Shown in pieces: positions 48,645-59,782 of a stretch of DNA of 64,000 nucleotides; the first letter of the stretch is position 1; each line of letters opens with the position of its first letter. This stretch comes from Halovibrio variabilis (lineage in GTDB: Bacteria; Pseudomonadota; Gammaproteobacteria; Pseudomonadales; Halomonadaceae): contig NZ_BJXV01000012.1 in assembly GCF_007991175.1 (NCBI RefSeq), positions 62,001 through 126,000 on the forward strand, given 5' to 3'. The translations under genes were made by a program, and so were the position numbers. The notes below the pieces were generated by a model. It saw only the letters and a program-made list of their open reading frames with translations, made no database searches and had not been told where the DNA came from.

Positions 48645-49068
48645 TAGCACCGTCGCTTCATGTGTTATTGCTCCCCTAACAAAGCACTGATCGAGTCACA
48701 CCAAGACCCACTATTAAGACCTACTATTAAGACTAACTATTAATGCGCTGATTGACCACACTGGGAGCATGGCGCAGACGCTCTTCTTCACCTCTGGACT
48801 CATAGAATAGCTCAGCCTCGAAGGCGTCAGCGCGGACAGCACCGATGCCGACTGAAAACCGGTCAAACCACCTGATGCCATCAGCCCACCCTCAGATGAC
48901 GCGCTTGTACAGCGGAGTACGCTACCCGTTGAAAAACGTAACCGCATTCTAGGGCTCAGATTGTCCTGTGATTATTTCCGGCTACGTCCAACATTGCCTC
49001 CCTGCCCCACATTGAACTTGCGGCCACTAGCGGGTTCCAATGGTAGCGAATAACCGATGGAGGCTTAT
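48645..49068. other. Repeat-containing 424-bp region without a confident gene
   Basis: Holds three 13-bp tandem units of the type CCACTATTAAGAC (48708-48720, 48721-48733, a decayed copy to 48746). It also holds an open minus-strand frame (48733-48891, 52 codons) with protein-like composition (WFDRFSVGIGAVRADAFEAE, then LFYESRGEEERLRH) but no ATG, GTG or TTG start near its beginning. It could be a decayed gene or a start at a rare codon. The minus-strand ORF on 48714-48947 in another frame looks like a shadow of it. Confidence 0.4.
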
Positions 49069-49419
49069 ATGCCACAAATGAATCGCGACCAACGCAATGC
49101 GGCATGGCAAGCGGCTAACCAATGGCGTGCACGTGCAGCGAAGACCCAACCGACCGGCTTGGCGGGCAGTTTAAAACTACTCTTCACGTGGCTGGCCTTT
49201 GGCGCGCTAATGATAGTCGGCGTGGTATTTGGCCTGTTTTTCTTATTAATTGGCTGGGCCATGATGCCGTTTGTACGCCATAAAATGAAAAAGCGTATGG
49301 AACAAATGCGCGCTCAGCAGGCGCAAGATATCGGCGGCGGCCATGCCGACCCTGCAACACGTCCCGGTCATCAGGACGTGTTGGAAGGCAGTTATGAAGT
49401 CAAAGACGATCAGCGCTAA
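49069..49419 (+). CDS. Small membrane protein of unknown function
   Basis: A 116-aa protein. A polar N-terminus (MNRDQRNAAWQAANQWRARAA) is followed by a strongly hydrophobic stretch of about 38 residues (LLFTWLAFGALMIVGVV and FGLFFLLIGWAMMPFV), probably one or two helices. A basic stretch (RHKMKKRMEQMRAQQ) and an acidic, Gly/His-rich tail follow. ATG 49069 has GGAGG 6 bp upstream; the ATG at 49057 precedes that site and is rejected. The stop overlaps the convergent glnE stop by 4 bp. Not a family I can name. Confidence 0.78.
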   Translation: MPQMNRDQRNAAWQAANQWRARAAKTQPTGLAGSLKLLFTWLAFGALMIVGVVFGLFFLLIGWAMMPFVRHKMKKRMEQMRAQQAQDIGGGHADPATRPGHQDVLEGSYEVKDDQR

Positions 49420-52388
49420 GGCCTGTTCGCTGTATTAGGTTCCAGAAAACGCTGCCAGAGCGCGATAATTATCTCGCGATGGGCGTGAAACGCTTCACCC
49501 TCAGCGCGGGCTTTTTCACCGGTGAGCGCCGCCCGGTGAATCGCGCTGCGATAAGCCAAATAGGCTTCGCGTAGGCGCTCTGCTTCTTCACGGGGTAAGT
49601 GCCCCGCTTCCGCCAGCACCTCTAAGATACGAATATTATCGCTATAGGTGAGTAACGCAGGGGTTTGGTGGGCCAGGGCCAACACCGCGTATTGGCAGAG
49701 AAATTCGATATCGACCATACCGCCGGCATCGTGCTTTAAGTTAAAACTGTCACTGGCGTTTTTACTGCCCAAGTGATCGCGCATTTTCTGGCGCATCTTA
49801 ACCACCTCTTCGCGCAACGCGGCGTTATCGCGCTGGCTACCTAGAATATCCCCGCGCAGCTGCCTGAATCGCTCGGCTAGCGCCTCGCTGCCCGCCACCA
49901 CACGTGCCCGCACCAAAGCTTGGTGCTCCCAGGTCCAGGCATTCTGGCGCTGATAGTCAGCAAAGGCTTTTAGTGAGGTCACCAACAGGCCAGAGTTACC
50001 CGACGGGCGTAGGCGCATATCCACCTCGTAAAGACTACCCGCCGGTGTCACCGCCGTCAGTAGGTGGATAATCCGCTGGCCCAAGCGGGTAAAAAACAGT
50101 GGCGTATCAATGGGTCGCGGGCCGTCGGTAACGTCTTTACCGTCGCTGTCGTGAATAAACACAAGATCCAAATCGGAGCTGTAACCCAGCTCGATCCCCC
50201 CCAGTTTGCCGTAGCCGACAATCAGAAACTCAGCCTCACGCGCATTCAGTCCTTCAGGAACGCCATGCTTGCGAGTGATATGCTTCCACGCCATGGCTAA
50301 TACCGCGTCTAAAATCACTTCAGCAATATAGGTTAAGTAATCACTTACGTTCATCAAGTGGCGCGTACCCGCGACATCCGAGGCCGCCACGTGCAGCGTT
50401 TGGGCATGCTTGAATACCCGTAGCGCCTCAAGCTGCGCCTCTTCATCATCCTCCGGCAGGCGATTCAGCGTTTGCCGGAGTTCATCGGCCAGGCGCGCTT
50501 TATCGGCGGGCGTATACAGCGTTTCCGGGGTGAGCAGTTCGTCGAGCAGGATGGGGTACCGCGCCAGCTGTTCGGCGATCCATGGGCTGGCGGCACACAG
50601 ATGCATTAGGTGCTCCAGCGCCTGGGGATTCTCGCGCAAAAGCGCCAGATAGGCGGTGCGTCGCAGCACCGCTTCGATCAACGGCTGAACCCTGGCCAGC
50701 GCAACATCCGGCGCGTCGCTGTCGGCTACCGCATCCAGCAATAGCGGCATCAACGCATCCAAGCGCTCAAAACCAATCCGCTGCATGCTCTGTACTTGAC
50801 GTGAGTGGTAGAGGCTATGCAGCCTTTTCAAGGCTTTGTCGGGTTCGTTAAAGCCCGCTTCGGCGAGGTGCGCGTTGGCTTCCTCCGGCTCTAACTCGCC
50901 ACGCCAAATAAGCCGCCACTGAGCCAAACCCAGCTGGTTATCAACGTTGGCTTCCTCGACATCCTCTTCGGGGTCGGCAATCACCGCGTCAAAGTGCTGA
51001 CGCACCCTTTCGCGTACTTCATCCAACTGGGCGATTAACCCCGGCCAGTCTTCATGGCCCATGGCGAAGGCCACCCGTTCACGATCATCATCATCGCTGG
51101 GTAGGGTTTGTGTTTGGCGGTCTTCCAGCGCCTGAAGAGCATGCTCCACATCACGCAAAAAGGCGTAATCGGGCAGCAGCTCATCGACCACGTTTTGCGG
51201 TAACAGGCCTAGCTCGGGCAAGCGCTTGAGCGCGGTTTTCAGCGAGGTAACCTGTAGCTCTGTATCGCGGCCGCCACGGATCAGTTGAAACGCCTGCACC
51301 ACAAACTCAACCTCGCGAATACCGCCGGGGCCGAGCTTGATATTGTTTTGCATGCCCTTGCGCTTCACTTCGCGATTGATCATTGCCTTCAATTCGCGCA
51401 GCGACTCAATGGCGCCAAAATCCAGATATTTGCGATAAACAAAGGGTCGCAGCCCGGCAAGTAGCTCGTCGCCCGCGTCTCGGTCGCCCGCCACGGGGCG
51501 CGCTTTGAGCATCGCGTAACGCTCCCATTCGCGGCCTTGATCCTGGTAATAGCTGGAGAGCATGGCAAAACAGCCCACTAGCGGGCCGCCGTCGCCCAAT
51601 GGCCGCAGACGCATATCGACGCGGAAGGCGAAGCCGTCGGCGGTCATGGCATCCAGCGCGGCAATCAACTTTTGCCCCAGCTTAGTGAAATACTCCTGGT
51701 GCTCTAAGGGCTTACGGCCACCTTGGGTTTCGCCTTTTTCGGGGAAGGCAAAGATCAGGTCGATATCAGAGGAGAGATTCAATTCCCCCGCCCCCAGCTT
51801 GCCCATGCCCAGAATCACCAGACGCTGCGGCGTTCCGTCCTGGCGCGGAGCCGGCAAGCCCCAACGCGGCGCGTAAAACTGCTCAAGCCACGTTAATGCT
51901 GCGTCTAAACACGTTTCGGCAAGCGCGGATACCGCCTGCGCGGTATCCCACATGCGATAACCGCTAGGACGATTAAGGTCGCGCCAAACAATAGCCAGCA
52001 TGCGCTTACGACGAAAACGCCGCATCGCCCGCTGCATGGCTTCCTCGTCGGCGGCGTGCTCAAGCAATTCATCCAGCCAGCCGGCAAGTTCCTCACGTCC
52101 TGGCTGGATGTCCAGTTCACCGCCAATATCCAGTTCAACCAGCCACTCGGGGTAACGCGCCAGGGTATCCAGCGCAAAGGTTGAAATGGCCAGCACCCGC
52201 GCAAGGGCCTCGCGTCGCGGCTTAGCAAGCGCCTGCCAGCTACTGGAAGGCAATTCCTGCTGGGTCATATCGGCGACATTGTCGGCCTGTTCCAGCGATT
52301 CGCTTAACCGCTCCCAAGCGGCTCGGGTCGCGGTATGTAACGACGCTGGCAGCGCTGCCAACGGCAAAAAATTGTCGTTCAGTTGCAT
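49416..52388 (-). CDS. glnE: Bifunctional glutamine synthetase adenylyltransferase/deadenylase
   Basis: Adenylylates and deadenylylates glutamine synthetase in response to PII and glutamine. The 990-aa product has two nucleotidyltransferase domains. The N-terminal deadenylase has LGMGKLGAGELNLSSDIDL (about residues 190-215), and the C-terminal adenylylase has VGYGKLGGIELGYSSDLDLVF. Each is followed by its regulatory helical domain (GPGGIREVEFVVQAFQL and DAGGMVDIEFLCQYAVL). ATG 52388 has GCGAGG just upstream; a GTG two codons earlier is in frame. glnA is not in the window. Confidence 0.96.
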   Translation of the reverse strand: MQLNDNFLPLAALPASLHTATRAAWERLSESLEQADNVADMTQQELPSSSWQALAKPRREALARVLAISTFALDTLARYPEWLVELDIGGELDIQPGREELAGWLDELLEHAADEEAMQRAMRRFRRKRMLAIVWRDLNRPSGYRMWDTAQAVSALAETCLDAALTWLEQFYAPRWGLPAPRQDGTPQRLVILGMGKLGAGELNLSSDIDLIFAFPEKGETQGGRKPLEHQEYFTKLGQKLIAALDAMTADGFAFRVDMRLRPLGDGGPLVGCFAMLSSYYQDQGREWERYAMLKARPVAGDRDAGDELLAGLRPFVYRKYLDFGAIESLRELKAMINREVKRKGMQNNIKLGPGGIREVEFVVQAFQLIRGGRDTELQVTSLKTALKRLPELGLLPQNVVDELLPDYAFLRDVEHALQALEDRQTQTLPSDDDDRERVAFAMGHEDWPGLIAQLDEVRERVRQHFDAVIADPEEDVEEANVDNQLGLAQWRLIWRGELEPEEANAHLAEAGFNEPDKALKRLHSLYHSRQVQSMQRIGFERLDALMPLLLDAVADSDAPDVALARVQPLIEAVLRRTAYLALLRENPQALEHLMHLCAASPWIAEQLARYPILLDELLTPETLYTPADKARLADELRQTLNRLPEDDEEAQLEALRVFKHAQTLHVAASDVAGTRHLMNVSDYLTYIAEVILDAVLAMAWKHITRKHGVPEGLNAREAEFLIVGYGKLGGIELGYSSDLDLVFIHDSDGKDVTDGPRPIDTPLFFTRLGQRIIHLLTAVTPAGSLYEVDMRLRPSGNSGLLVTSLKAFADYQRQNAWTWEHQALVRARVVAGSEALAERFRQLRGDILGSQRDNAALREEVVKMRQKMRDHLGSKNASDSFNLKHDAGGMVDIEFLCQYAVLALAHQTPALLTYSDNIRILEVLAEAGHLPREEAERLREAYLAYRSAIHRAALTGEKARAEGEAFHAHREIIIALWQRFLEPNTANRP

Positions 52389-52448
52389 AACCACCTCGCT
52401 ACCAAGCGCCTCGCGCTGGGTTAAAAAATGCGGGAATTTAACATCAGC

Positions 52449-52820
52449 TTAGCTAAAGAACTTTTCCCAGCCTAATAGCCCCCAGGTAACGCCCGCCATG
52501 ATCAGCGACAGCATTACCGCCGCCGAACCAATATCCTTGGCACGCCCTGAAAGCTCATGATGCTCAGAACCAATGCGGTCGACCACGTTTTCTATCGCAC
52601 TATTGAGCAGCTCTACTATCAGCACAAAAAACAGACTACTCACCAGCATCAGCCAACTGACAGGGCCCTCCCCGATCCACCAAGCAAGCGGCAGCATCAC
52701 CGCCGTAACGCCTACTTCCTGACGAAAAGCCGCCTCGTTTCTAAACGCCGCTTTCAAGCCTTTCCATGAATAGCGCGTGGAGTGCACTAAATGCGTTAAG
52801 CCGGTATGCCCAGGTTTCAT
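52449..52820 (-). CDS. dgkA: Diacylglycerol kinase (integral membrane, DgkA type)
   Basis: Phosphorylates diacylglycerol to phosphatidic acid, recycling lipid from membrane-derived oligosaccharide or LPS modification. The 123-aa product is E. coli size, with an N-terminal amphipathic helix (YSWKGLKAAFRNEAAFRQE) and three membrane helices. The catalytic signature is LIVELLNSAIENVVDRIGSEHHELSGRAKDIGSAAV. It lies between dacB and glnE on the same strand with short gaps. Confidence 0.95.
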   Translation of the reverse strand: MKPGHTGLTHLVHSTRYSWKGLKAAFRNEAAFRQEVGVTAVMLPLAWWIGEGPVSWLMLVSSLFFVLIVELLNSAIENVVDRIGSEHHELSGRAKDIGSAAVMLSLIMAGVTWGLLGWEKFFS

Positions 52821-52854
52821 TCACATTGCCTCAACTTGTCAGCGTAGAGTTGCT

Positions 52855-54381
52855 TCAGTTTGCTAATATCATCGCATCGAGATCCTGCGACAACGGGTCC
52901 AACACCCCAGACCAGCTTAAATAGGGCGTACCGCTACCCCCATTGACCATGACGCTAAACACCCCCCAGCGGCCTTGCGCGGTGCGGAAATAGCCCGCCG
53001 CGGCGCGTACTGAAAACGGCTGGTTCAGCGTGCCGGTTTTTAACATGACATTGTTTTGAAACGTGGAAGATCCCCGCCGGGTAAAACGCATCACGCCATT
53101 GGCAGGCGACTGGAAGGCCGCCACAAAACTCGGGAACAGCGCGCTTTGATGAAACATGTTTTCCAGCATCACGTTAACACCTCGAGCAGAGGTGCGGTTT
53201 TCAGTGGTGAGGCCACTACCGCTGTAGAGCGTTATCGGGCCGTGGCCGGGTAGGCTTTGGGCGTAGGCCTCAATGGCCTGACCCGCTTGGCGTAGCTGCG
53301 CCTGGGGCGTCTCAACCAGATTCAACGCCAGCACATCGGCCATGTAGTTATTGGAGTAGTTCATGATGCGCAGCAATAACTCCTGCAGCGGCTGGCTATC
53401 CACCGCCGCCAGGCGCTGGGCGTTGCTGGGCGGCCGAGACGAGCTGACGCGCCACGGTTCGCGCACCTGAATGCCTGCTTGGTTGAGCATGCCCATCAAG
53501 ACCTGCGCGGTTGTCTCGGCGGCATCGCCCGCACCGCGATACACATCACGGGCGCTGGCATTGGTGGAAATTTGCCCGGTTAAGCGCATCACATCGCCGC
53601 GCGCATCGGTGATGCGCTCAGCGCCGAGCTTTGTGCCGCTGTTAGCAGGGCGAGTCGCCACTTGGTTATCAATGGTAATTGTCGACGCCTGACTATCGCA
53701 AAGCCCTACCTGAGCAGGCGCCCCGGCTGTGCTGGCAGGCGCGACATTGACACACCAGCTACCAAAATTAACCCCTGCCGAGGAGAGCGGCGCGCTGTAG
53801 GCATTGGCAACCCGCGATAGCGCATCGCAGCGGTCGGTAGTGATGCAGTCCACCGGGCCAAAGCGCCATTGGCTTATCACCAACGCGCCGTCAACTTCAC
53901 GCACCCCCGCCAGATGCAAACGCTGCACCAGTCGCCACAGGTTCTCAGTGGTCAGGCCCGGGTCACCGCCCCCCTCAAACACCAGGTCGCCGCGCAGCAC
54001 GCCGTTATCGATACCGGCTGTGCTGACTAGCTGGCTGGTAAAACGGTGCTGGGGGCCAAAACGATCCAGTGCTGCCGCCGCTAAATACGCTTTTGTGACG
54101 GAGGCGGGCGACAGTTGGCGCTCCGGGGTAATGCTGCCTAATAGCGCATTGGCACCCGAATCCGCATCCAAAAGGCGCGCCTCGGCGCTAATCGCAAAGC
54201 CTTGGTCCTGCAGCTGGCTTAACCGACTAAAATCGGCCCACAGCGGGGAGCTGGCACACAGCGCCGCCGTGGCAACCCCGGCGGCCAGCGACCAGCGTCG
54301 CGCGCGCCTCACCATCAAACGCCCGGAAGCCAAACCATTCGCCAAACGAGAAGCGCGAAACAGAAGTGGGTAAAAACTCAT
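52855..54381 (-). CDS. dacB: D-alanyl-D-alanine carboxypeptidase/endopeptidase (PBP4 type)
   Basis: Periplasmic class C penicillin-binding protein that trims peptidoglycan cross-links. It has SPASVTKAYLAAAAL with the nucleophile Ser and Lys (SxxK), the SxN motif in MNYSNNYMADVLALNLV, and KTG in MLKTGTLNQPF. A signal-peptide-like stretch (RRARRWSLAAGVATAALCA) is about 35 residues from the TTG that opens the frame at 54399. Start candidates are TTG 54399 (overlapping the SMR stop), ATG 54381 (used here) and ATG 54315, which would put the signal peptide right at the N-terminus. Confidence 0.9.
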   Translation of the reverse strand: MSFYPLLFRASRLANGLASGRLMVRRARRWSLAAGVATAALCASSPLWADFSRLSQLQDQGFAISAEARLLDADSGANALLGSITPERQLSPASVTKAYLAAAALDRFGPQHRFTSQLVSTAGIDNGVLRGDLVFEGGGDPGLTTENLWRLVQRLHLAGVREVDGALVISQWRFGPVDCITTDRCDALSRVANAYSAPLSSAGVNFGSWCVNVAPASTAGAPAQVGLCDSQASTITIDNQVATRPANSGTKLGAERITDARGDVMRLTGQISTNASARDVYRGAGDAAETTAQVLMGMLNQAGIQVREPWRVSSSRPPSNAQRLAAVDSQPLQELLLRIMNYSNNYMADVLALNLVETPQAQLRQAGQAIEAYAQSLPGHGPITLYSGSGLTTENRTSARGVNVMLENMFHQSALFPSFVAAFQSPANGVMRFTRRGSSTFQNNVMLKTGTLNQPFSVRAAAGYFRTAQGRWGVFSVMVNGGSGTPYLSWSGVLDPLSQDLDAMILAN

Positions 54382-54395
54382 TACGTTAACGTACC

Positions 54396-54725
54396 TCAAT
54401 GCACATTCATTTTAGAAAACACTTGCAGCATCACCACGCCCGCCACTATTAAGCTAATACCGATAACCGCAGGCAAATCAGGTTTTTCGCCAAACACAAA
54501 AATGCCCACCAAGGTCACCAGCACAATGCCTAAACCCGCCCAAATCGCATAGGCGACACCCACCGGCAAAGTACGCAGTACCAAGCTGAGCAGGTAAAAG
54601 GCCAATCCATAGCCAACCACGACCACCACGCTGGGCAGCGGTCGGGTAAACCCCAGGGAGGCTTTTAACGCGCTCGTGGCGATCACTTCAGCCACAATCG
54701 CAAGCACCAAAAACACAAACGTCAT
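54396..54725 (-). CDS. Small multidrug resistance (SMR/EmrE-like) transporter
   Basis: A 109-aa, four-helix proton-coupled exporter. Family marks are the membrane Glu13 in LAIVAEVIATSALK, LPVGVAYAIWAGLGIVLV with Trp62, and GEKPDLPAVIGISLIVAGVV. It most resembles EmrE/QacE-type members; a guanidinium (Gdx/SugE) role cannot be excluded, and no guanidine riboswitch is seen because the gene overlaps the upstream methyltransferase by 4 bp. Substrate unknown. Confidence 0.9.
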   Translation of the reverse strand: MTFVFLVLAIVAEVIATSALKASLGFTRPLPSVVVVVGYGLAFYLLSLVLRTLPVGVAYAIWAGLGIVLVTLVGIFVFGEKPDLPAVIGISLIVAGVVMLQVFSKMNVH

Positions 54726-55387
54726 GTCCTCTCCAAATCAACGCATAAACGCCACAGCGGTTGGCCACTTTGCGCATACTTAGCCTCAAAGGGAGTCAAA
54801 TAGTCGCCCTTAGGCGTAAACTCGCCCACCTTTGGCTGCTTGCCGGTCACCTGCGCCACCGCCAAGGCAAACTCTGCGACGTATATTGACCAGTTGGAGC
54901 GCAGCTCAAGACGCCCCCCGAGGGCCAACAGTGTGGGTAAAACAGCATGCCCATGCCAGCGCATTTTTAGGTGGCCCACCTTGGGGTAAGGGTTTGGATA
55001 AAGCAGGTAATGATACGCGGGCGCCCAGCCAGCCTGATAAGCCAAGCGCCAAAAGTCGATAAGATCAGCTCTTACCAGCAGCGCATTGCCCGGCAGCTCG
55101 CCGTGGTCACGCCCCAAGCGATCCTCACTGCGATCAACGCCAATCACCGCATGTGCCGGGAACTGCATCGCCAGTTGGCGCGTCGAAAGCCCTACCCCGC
55201 AGCCTGAATCAAGTATCAGCGGTGCCTGGCGGGCTTGGTACCACTGCGCCGCCAGCGCAAAGTTATGCTGGGTGTGCTCGGCAATCGGCTTGCGCAGCGG
55301 ATGCATTAGGGCGCGATTCACCCGGCGAGCCAAATCCTGATGCGGACCCGGCTGATTCGAAATCACTGGTCGAGAATTATGCTGCAT
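54722..55387 (-). CDS. TrmB-like SAM-dependent methyltransferase (divergent)
   Basis: A 221-aa protein with Rossmann motif I LILDSGCGVGLSTRQLA, motif GVDRSEDRLGR and LLYPNPYPKVGHLKMRWH. These match the TrmB (tRNA m7G46) fold, in particular YPNPYPK in place of the usual FPDPWPK. Sequence around motif I (DSGCGVG rather than EIGFGMG) is unlike canonical TrmB, so it could be a paralogue with another tRNA or substrate. It overlaps the SMR gene by 4 bp. The chain TrmB-like, SMR, dacB is likely one transcript. Role is inferred. Confidence 0.75.
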   Translation of the reverse strand: MQHNSRPVISNQPGPHQDLARRVNRALMHPLRKPIAEHTQHNFALAAQWYQARQAPLILDSGCGVGLSTRQLAMQFPAHAVIGVDRSEDRLGRDHGELPGNALLVRADLIDFWRLAYQAGWAPAYHYLLYPNPYPKVGHLKMRWHGHAVLPTLLALGGRLELRSNWSIYVAEFALAVAQVTGKQPKVGEFTPKGDYLTPFEAKYAQSGQPLWRLCVDLERT

Positions 55388-55581
55388 GCCATCTCTCGGC
55401 TTAAAACGCTGATTCTATCAGTACCGAGCGCTTGCAGCATGACGCCGTTGCACGGCCGGTGCTATGATCATGCTTGAAGAACCGATTAGTGTACTCATTA
55501 AGCGCATGGTGGCGGGCGAAATATGCCCATTCACCATGCCAATAATTGTTATCACCACCACCGCACCACGAGGAACCCGGC

Positions 55582-57980
<2,399 letters not shown>

Positions 57981-58026
57981 CCAATGCCATTGTTGAGTAA
58001 AATACTCGGGTATTGCATTACAATAG

Positions 58027-58308
<282 letters not shown>

Positions 58309-58313
58309 GCCTA

Positions 58314-59618
58314 ATGCGAATTTGGGCCTTAGCCTGGCCAATCATCCTTTCCAATATCACCGTCCCGCTGCTCGGGTTGGTGGATACTGCCGTGGTCGGC
58401 CACCTGCCCGATTCGCGCTATTTAGCTGGCGTTACCCTGGGAGCCACCCTGTTTAGCTTCCTGTACTGGGGCTTTGGCTTCTTGCGGATGGGTACCACGG
58501 GGCTAGTCGCCCAGGCCATGGGCCGCGACAGCGACACTGATGTACGCAACCTGCTGGGGCAATCGCTGATCATGGCGCTGGTGATTGGCAGCCTGCTGAT
58601 TGTGTTTGCCTCGCCACTCATTACCTTGGGCTTGTGGCTGTTAGATGGCAGCGAAATCGCCACTCACCTAGCCCACGAATACGCCCATATCCGCCTCTGG
58701 TCTGCACCCGCCGTACTTGCCAACTACGCCATTCTGGGCTGGTTTTTAGGCCAGCAGAATTCTCGCGTCACGCTAATGATTCTGCTGTTTACCAACAGCG
58801 TCAATATCGTGCTGGACTTATGGTTTGTGGTCGGGCTAGACATGACCAGTAACGGCGTTGCCTGGGCCAGCGTGATCGCCGACTACAGCGCGCTGGTGTT
58901 TGGCAGCTACTTGGTACTGCGCCAGTTAGCAACGTTAGAGGGCCACTTTTTGCGCGAGCGTCTGCTGGCGACAGCGGCCTACACCGCCCTGTTTAACGTT
59001 AACGCCAACCTGTTTGTGCGCACCCTCGGCCTGCTGTTTGCCATGGCGTTCTTCACCGCCCAAGGTGCCCGCCAGGGCGACACAGTACTCGCCGCTAACG
59101 CCGTATTGCTGCAATTCATCATGTTGACCAGCTACGCCCTGGATGGCTTCGCCCATGCCGCGGAGTCGTTGATAGGACGTGCTTATGGACGCCAGGACTG
59201 GCGAGAATTTGCCGCTACGGTGCGCGCCGCCGCGCACTTTTCTTTCTGGACCGCGGGCGCCGCTGCGCTGTTATTTGCGTTAGGCGGCAATGCGCTGATT
59301 GCGCTGCTCACCGGCCTTGAAGAAGTCCGCGCAACGGCAGCGCAGTATTTGCCGTGGATGGTGGTCATGCCGCTGATCGCGGTATGGAGCTACCTGCTTG
59401 ATGGGGTATTTATTGGCACTACCGCCGTGCGTGAAATGCGTAACAGTATCTTTATCGGCCTCGCTGTCTACCTGCCCGCATGGTGGCTTGCCCAGGGGCT
59501 TGGCAATCATGGGCTGTGGCTGGCGTTTACGCTGTTTATGCTGGTTCGCTCGGCGGTACTGATCAACTATTACCGTCTTAACTACTATCGCCTTCACTAC
59601 CATCACCGCTACCGTTAA
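58314..59618 (+). CDS. MATE-family efflux transporter (DinF-like)
   Basis: Inner-membrane transporter of 434 aa with about 12 helices in two similar halves. It shows WPIILSNITVPLLGLVDTAVVGHLPDSRYLAGVTLGATLFSFLYWGFGFLRMGTTGLVAQ (longer run given by its first 60 residues) and DGFAHAAESLIGRAYGRQDW. The N-terminal signature GLVDTAVVGHL and WGFGFLRMGTTGL are of the DinF subgroup. Likely Na+ or H+ antiport of toxic compounds; substrates unknown. The ATG is 5 bp after the ferredoxin stop. Confidence 0.88.
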   Translation: MRIWALAWPIILSNITVPLLGLVDTAVVGHLPDSRYLAGVTLGATLFSFLYWGFGFLRMGTTGLVAQAMGRDSDTDVRNLLGQSLIMALVIGSLLIVFASPLITLGLWLLDGSEIATHLAHEYAHIRLWSAPAVLANYAILGWFLGQQNSRVTLMILLFTNSVNIVLDLWFVVGLDMTSNGVAWASVIADYSALVFGSYLVLRQLATLEGHFLRERLLATAAYTALFNVNANLFVRTLGLLFAMAFFTAQGARQGDTVLAANAVLLQFIMLTSYALDGFAHAAESLIGRAYGRQDWREFAATVRAAAHFSFWTAGAAALLFALGGNALIALLTGLEEVRATAAQYLPWMVVMPLIAVWSYLLDGVFIGTTAVREMRNSIFIGLAVYLPAWWLAQGLGNHGLWLAFTLFMLVRSAVLINYYRLNYYRLHYHHRYR

Positions 59619-59782
59619 AACCCTGACGCTACAACCGGCGCTATTATCGTCATCTGCTAATATAAAACCTAGAAGGCAGCTTCAAGGTGAAAATTTCCAC
59701 ACTCCCCCGTATATTAGCCATACCATTGAAGTTCTGTAGGCACTTGCATAGCCACTAATAATTAATAACGAGAGGGCATTCC

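Noticed and set aside
48714-48947. 77-aa minus-strand ORF with an ATG
   Set aside because: Ser/Thr/Leu-rich low-complexity translation; a different frame of the same DNA has far more protein-like composition.
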